This document shows, in pieces, positions 32,923-64,000 of a stretch of DNA of 64,000 bases. Numbering within the stretch: the first letter of the stretch is position 1; every line of letters starts with the position of its first letter. The notes below the pieces were generated by a model that worked only from the letters and a program-made list of their open reading frames with translations, was not told the origin of the DNA and ran no database searches. Where the stretch lies: assembly GCF_042242105.1 (NCBI RefSeq), contig NC_092013.1, positions 8,140,118 to 8,204,117 of the forward strand, in the 5' to 3' direction. The translations under genes and the position numbers were made by a program. The DNA is from Pempheris klunzingeri (taxonomy: Eukaryota; Chordata; Actinopteri; Acropomatiformes; Pempheridae).

Positions 32923-34334
32923 AGAAGGAGAGGCCACATCCTATTAACATTTACTCTGAGATAACAGCAGAGTTAAGCCTTCCCCTGTCTGTCGCTCAAT
33001 GCCACTCATTCACACAATTCAGTGTTTAAATGAGTCTGACGCCTCTGAGCCAACAGGGAAATGATTAACGGTGCTATTATATTGTCTTTAACAAAATGGC
33101 TCTTGTACAAACCAGAACAATATGTTATATCATCTCATATAGATAGACTGTGAAGTTGCCAGGCAGGCAGCAGGAACAGAGGAGGAGTGAGGCATGCTGA
33201 TATGAACAGGGCTATTTTAGTCCTCCAGGTCTTGAGTTAAAGGCACTCTGAGTTTAGATGGTGATAGCTGTGACAGCAGGGTCCTCTGTGATCACTCCCG
33301 CTCTCGAGAGTAGGGTGAGGACAAACATCTAATCTGAATGTTAACTTCTCCTGAGAAATATGAGACACAAGTGAGAATGGAAAGCAAGCAATGAATCGAT
33401 ACTGTTTGTGTTTGTTTTTAAGTATTCATACCTTTGTATGATGTTGGATTTATCCCACAAAGAAAGGTACAAAGTAAAAGTTACACACTTGTTACAGGTA
33501 AGCCATAATGAGTTTCAGTTCTTCACGACAGTGTGCTATTGTACATTTGACAATCACACTGTAACAATAAAGTAACCACCCCAGAAAAACACTTTCCCTG
33601 CTCTTTTGTCAGCTTTTATTATGAGACCTGGGCCCACAGCCCAGCTCACAATCAGGTTTTATACAGCTTTCACACTCCTTGTCTGTTCTACACAGGTGAA
33701 GCGCTGTATACAGCGGCAATCAGGTTAGCAGAGTGATATCATAGTTTAATTATTAACCTAGTATGACATACATTCTGCTCTTGTGCATTATAAAGATACT
33801 TTAAAATAGCCCGCCACGTTAAAGCGTCACAGTGACCACAACGTATCAGCAACCTCCGTGAGTGTCGGTGAAACGCAACCGGTCATGTTTCTGTATAAAG
33901 GATGAAATGCAGCCTGAGCCTCTGGTCAATATCCGGTGCTATGTGATATGTTTTATGTGAAGAAATAGTATTAGAGAGGAAGCAGAATTTACCGCATTCT
34001 TTTGTCACCTGAGACACATGCAATTGTGTTTGTAACAGACTGACCAAATTTTGCAACAGTCTGTTTGTCAAACTGGTTCTAACATGGTAGCTGGCAAATA
34101 CAGGAAGTTATCCTTTTGGTATCATTAGATATACTGTACTGTTAGTGTGTCATCACAAGTAGCAAAATGGGGGAAAAAAAATACAACCATATGAGAGGGC
34201 CAGCACTATCCGTGCAGTATTGTTTTTACAGCAGGTGGTGGGTGGAGGCAGCTATACTTTTTGGTACTAATGGGTATTTCCTCCTTATCCTCTTTTTCTT
34301 CACTAGTATTGTTTCCGACCGTAACAACAAGAAG

Positions 34335-63517
<29,183 letters not shown>

Positions 63518-64000
63518 TCCCTGCGCCCGCTCCACTTACCTGTCTAATCAATCCCAGTGACTTTCCAATTTTAACCCCTTCGGTGGAACCAGAGGCAACC
63601 ATCTCCCCCCTTATCTGGTTAGGAATACAGCGTCATTCCAACCTCTCGCCTGCAGGGGGAGCAAGCCTGTCCAGCCTGGGAAGGAAGACCTAAAATGGGA
63701 AGAGAGGAGGAGGAGGGAGACTTAATGATAATGATGATGATGATGATGCACCAGAGAGGATCACTTTTACAGACTGAGCTGGTAGTTTGGGATGAGAAAT
63801 GGGGAGAGGATACAAAGGAAGGAGGGGAGGATAACCTCCTCTACCAGCATGTCAGGGGGATTGTTTTTGCAGACGCAGGACAGAGCTTGTTGGACACTGT
63901 TTTTACTCATGATTATTGATTCAATCTGTCTCTGTGTTTGTTTTATTGTTTTATATATTTTTGTGTTGTCTTTTTAACCTCCTACCGTTCAACTTTGGAG
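63518..64000 (+). other. CAMK1 3' untranslated region (start)
   Basis: Follows the stop codon and continues past the window edge. It includes an imperfect (ATG)n repeat at about 63727-63748 and a GGA-rich stretch (about 63690-63840). No AATAAA was seen before the end of the window. Confidence 0.65.

Larger units (their letters stand above)
28624..34306 (+). other. CAMK1 first intron (5.7 kb)
   Basis: AT-rich with three long microsatellites and one SINE, listed separately. A tandem repeat of AGTGGGTCCTCAGCC (2 full copies plus part) is at about 29310-29348. No coding exon was seen; open frames up to 155 codons (31939-32406) start in or beside the SINE and show no domain. Confidence 0.6.

Noticed and set aside
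63727-63919. 74-codon frame with a run of Met after the CAMK1 stop
   Set aside because: The Met run comes from an ATG microsatellite in the 3' untranslated region.

Overview
The window looks like nuclear DNA of a teleost fish, probably a spiny-rayed (acanthomorph) species. The genes are vertebrate and split by GT-AG introns, the intergenic DNA is AT-rich and full of microsatellites, and there is a typical acanthomorph SINE with an ATGG-repeat tail. All gene models below were built by joining exons by eye with splice sites and reading phase checked; no database search was possible.

Layout. Positions 1-4300 hold no gene I can name, only two weak exon-like fragments. A four-finger C2H2 zinc-finger gene lies on the minus strand (4304-6668). 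Next comes a compact block in the order and orientation known from human 3p21.1: GNL3/nucleostemin (+, 8013-13227), GLT8D1 (-, 14916-17539), SPCS1 (+, 18286-19310) and NEK4 (-, 20248-26571). GLT8D1 and SPCS1 are head to head. GNL3/GLT8D1 and SPCS1/NEK4 are tail to tail. GNL3 introns carry two related box C/D snoRNAs whose guide fits 18S rRNA G683 (SNORD19 type), a weaker C/D candidate and an H/ACA-like structure.

The second half (about 28.5-64 kb) is one large gene, CAMK1 (+). It has a probable noncoding first exon near 28.6 kb, the first coding exon at 34335-34420 and the stop at 63515-63517. Its long introns contain microsatellites, a SINE with a perfect 15-bp target-site duplication and an internal fold-back, and an about 1-kb hAT-like element with terminal inverted repeats.

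Function. The genes are mostly housekeeping and do not form a pathway: nucleolar GTPase with snoRNA host function (GNL3), Golgi-type glycosyltransferase (GLT8D1), signal peptidase subunit (SPCS1), NIMA-related kinase (NEK4) and Ca2+/calmodulin kinase (CAMK1). I found no evidence of an undescribed multi-gene system. The least explained signals are the extra snoRNA-like structures in GNL3 introns, the fold-back SINE and the unassigned exon-like fragments at the left edge.
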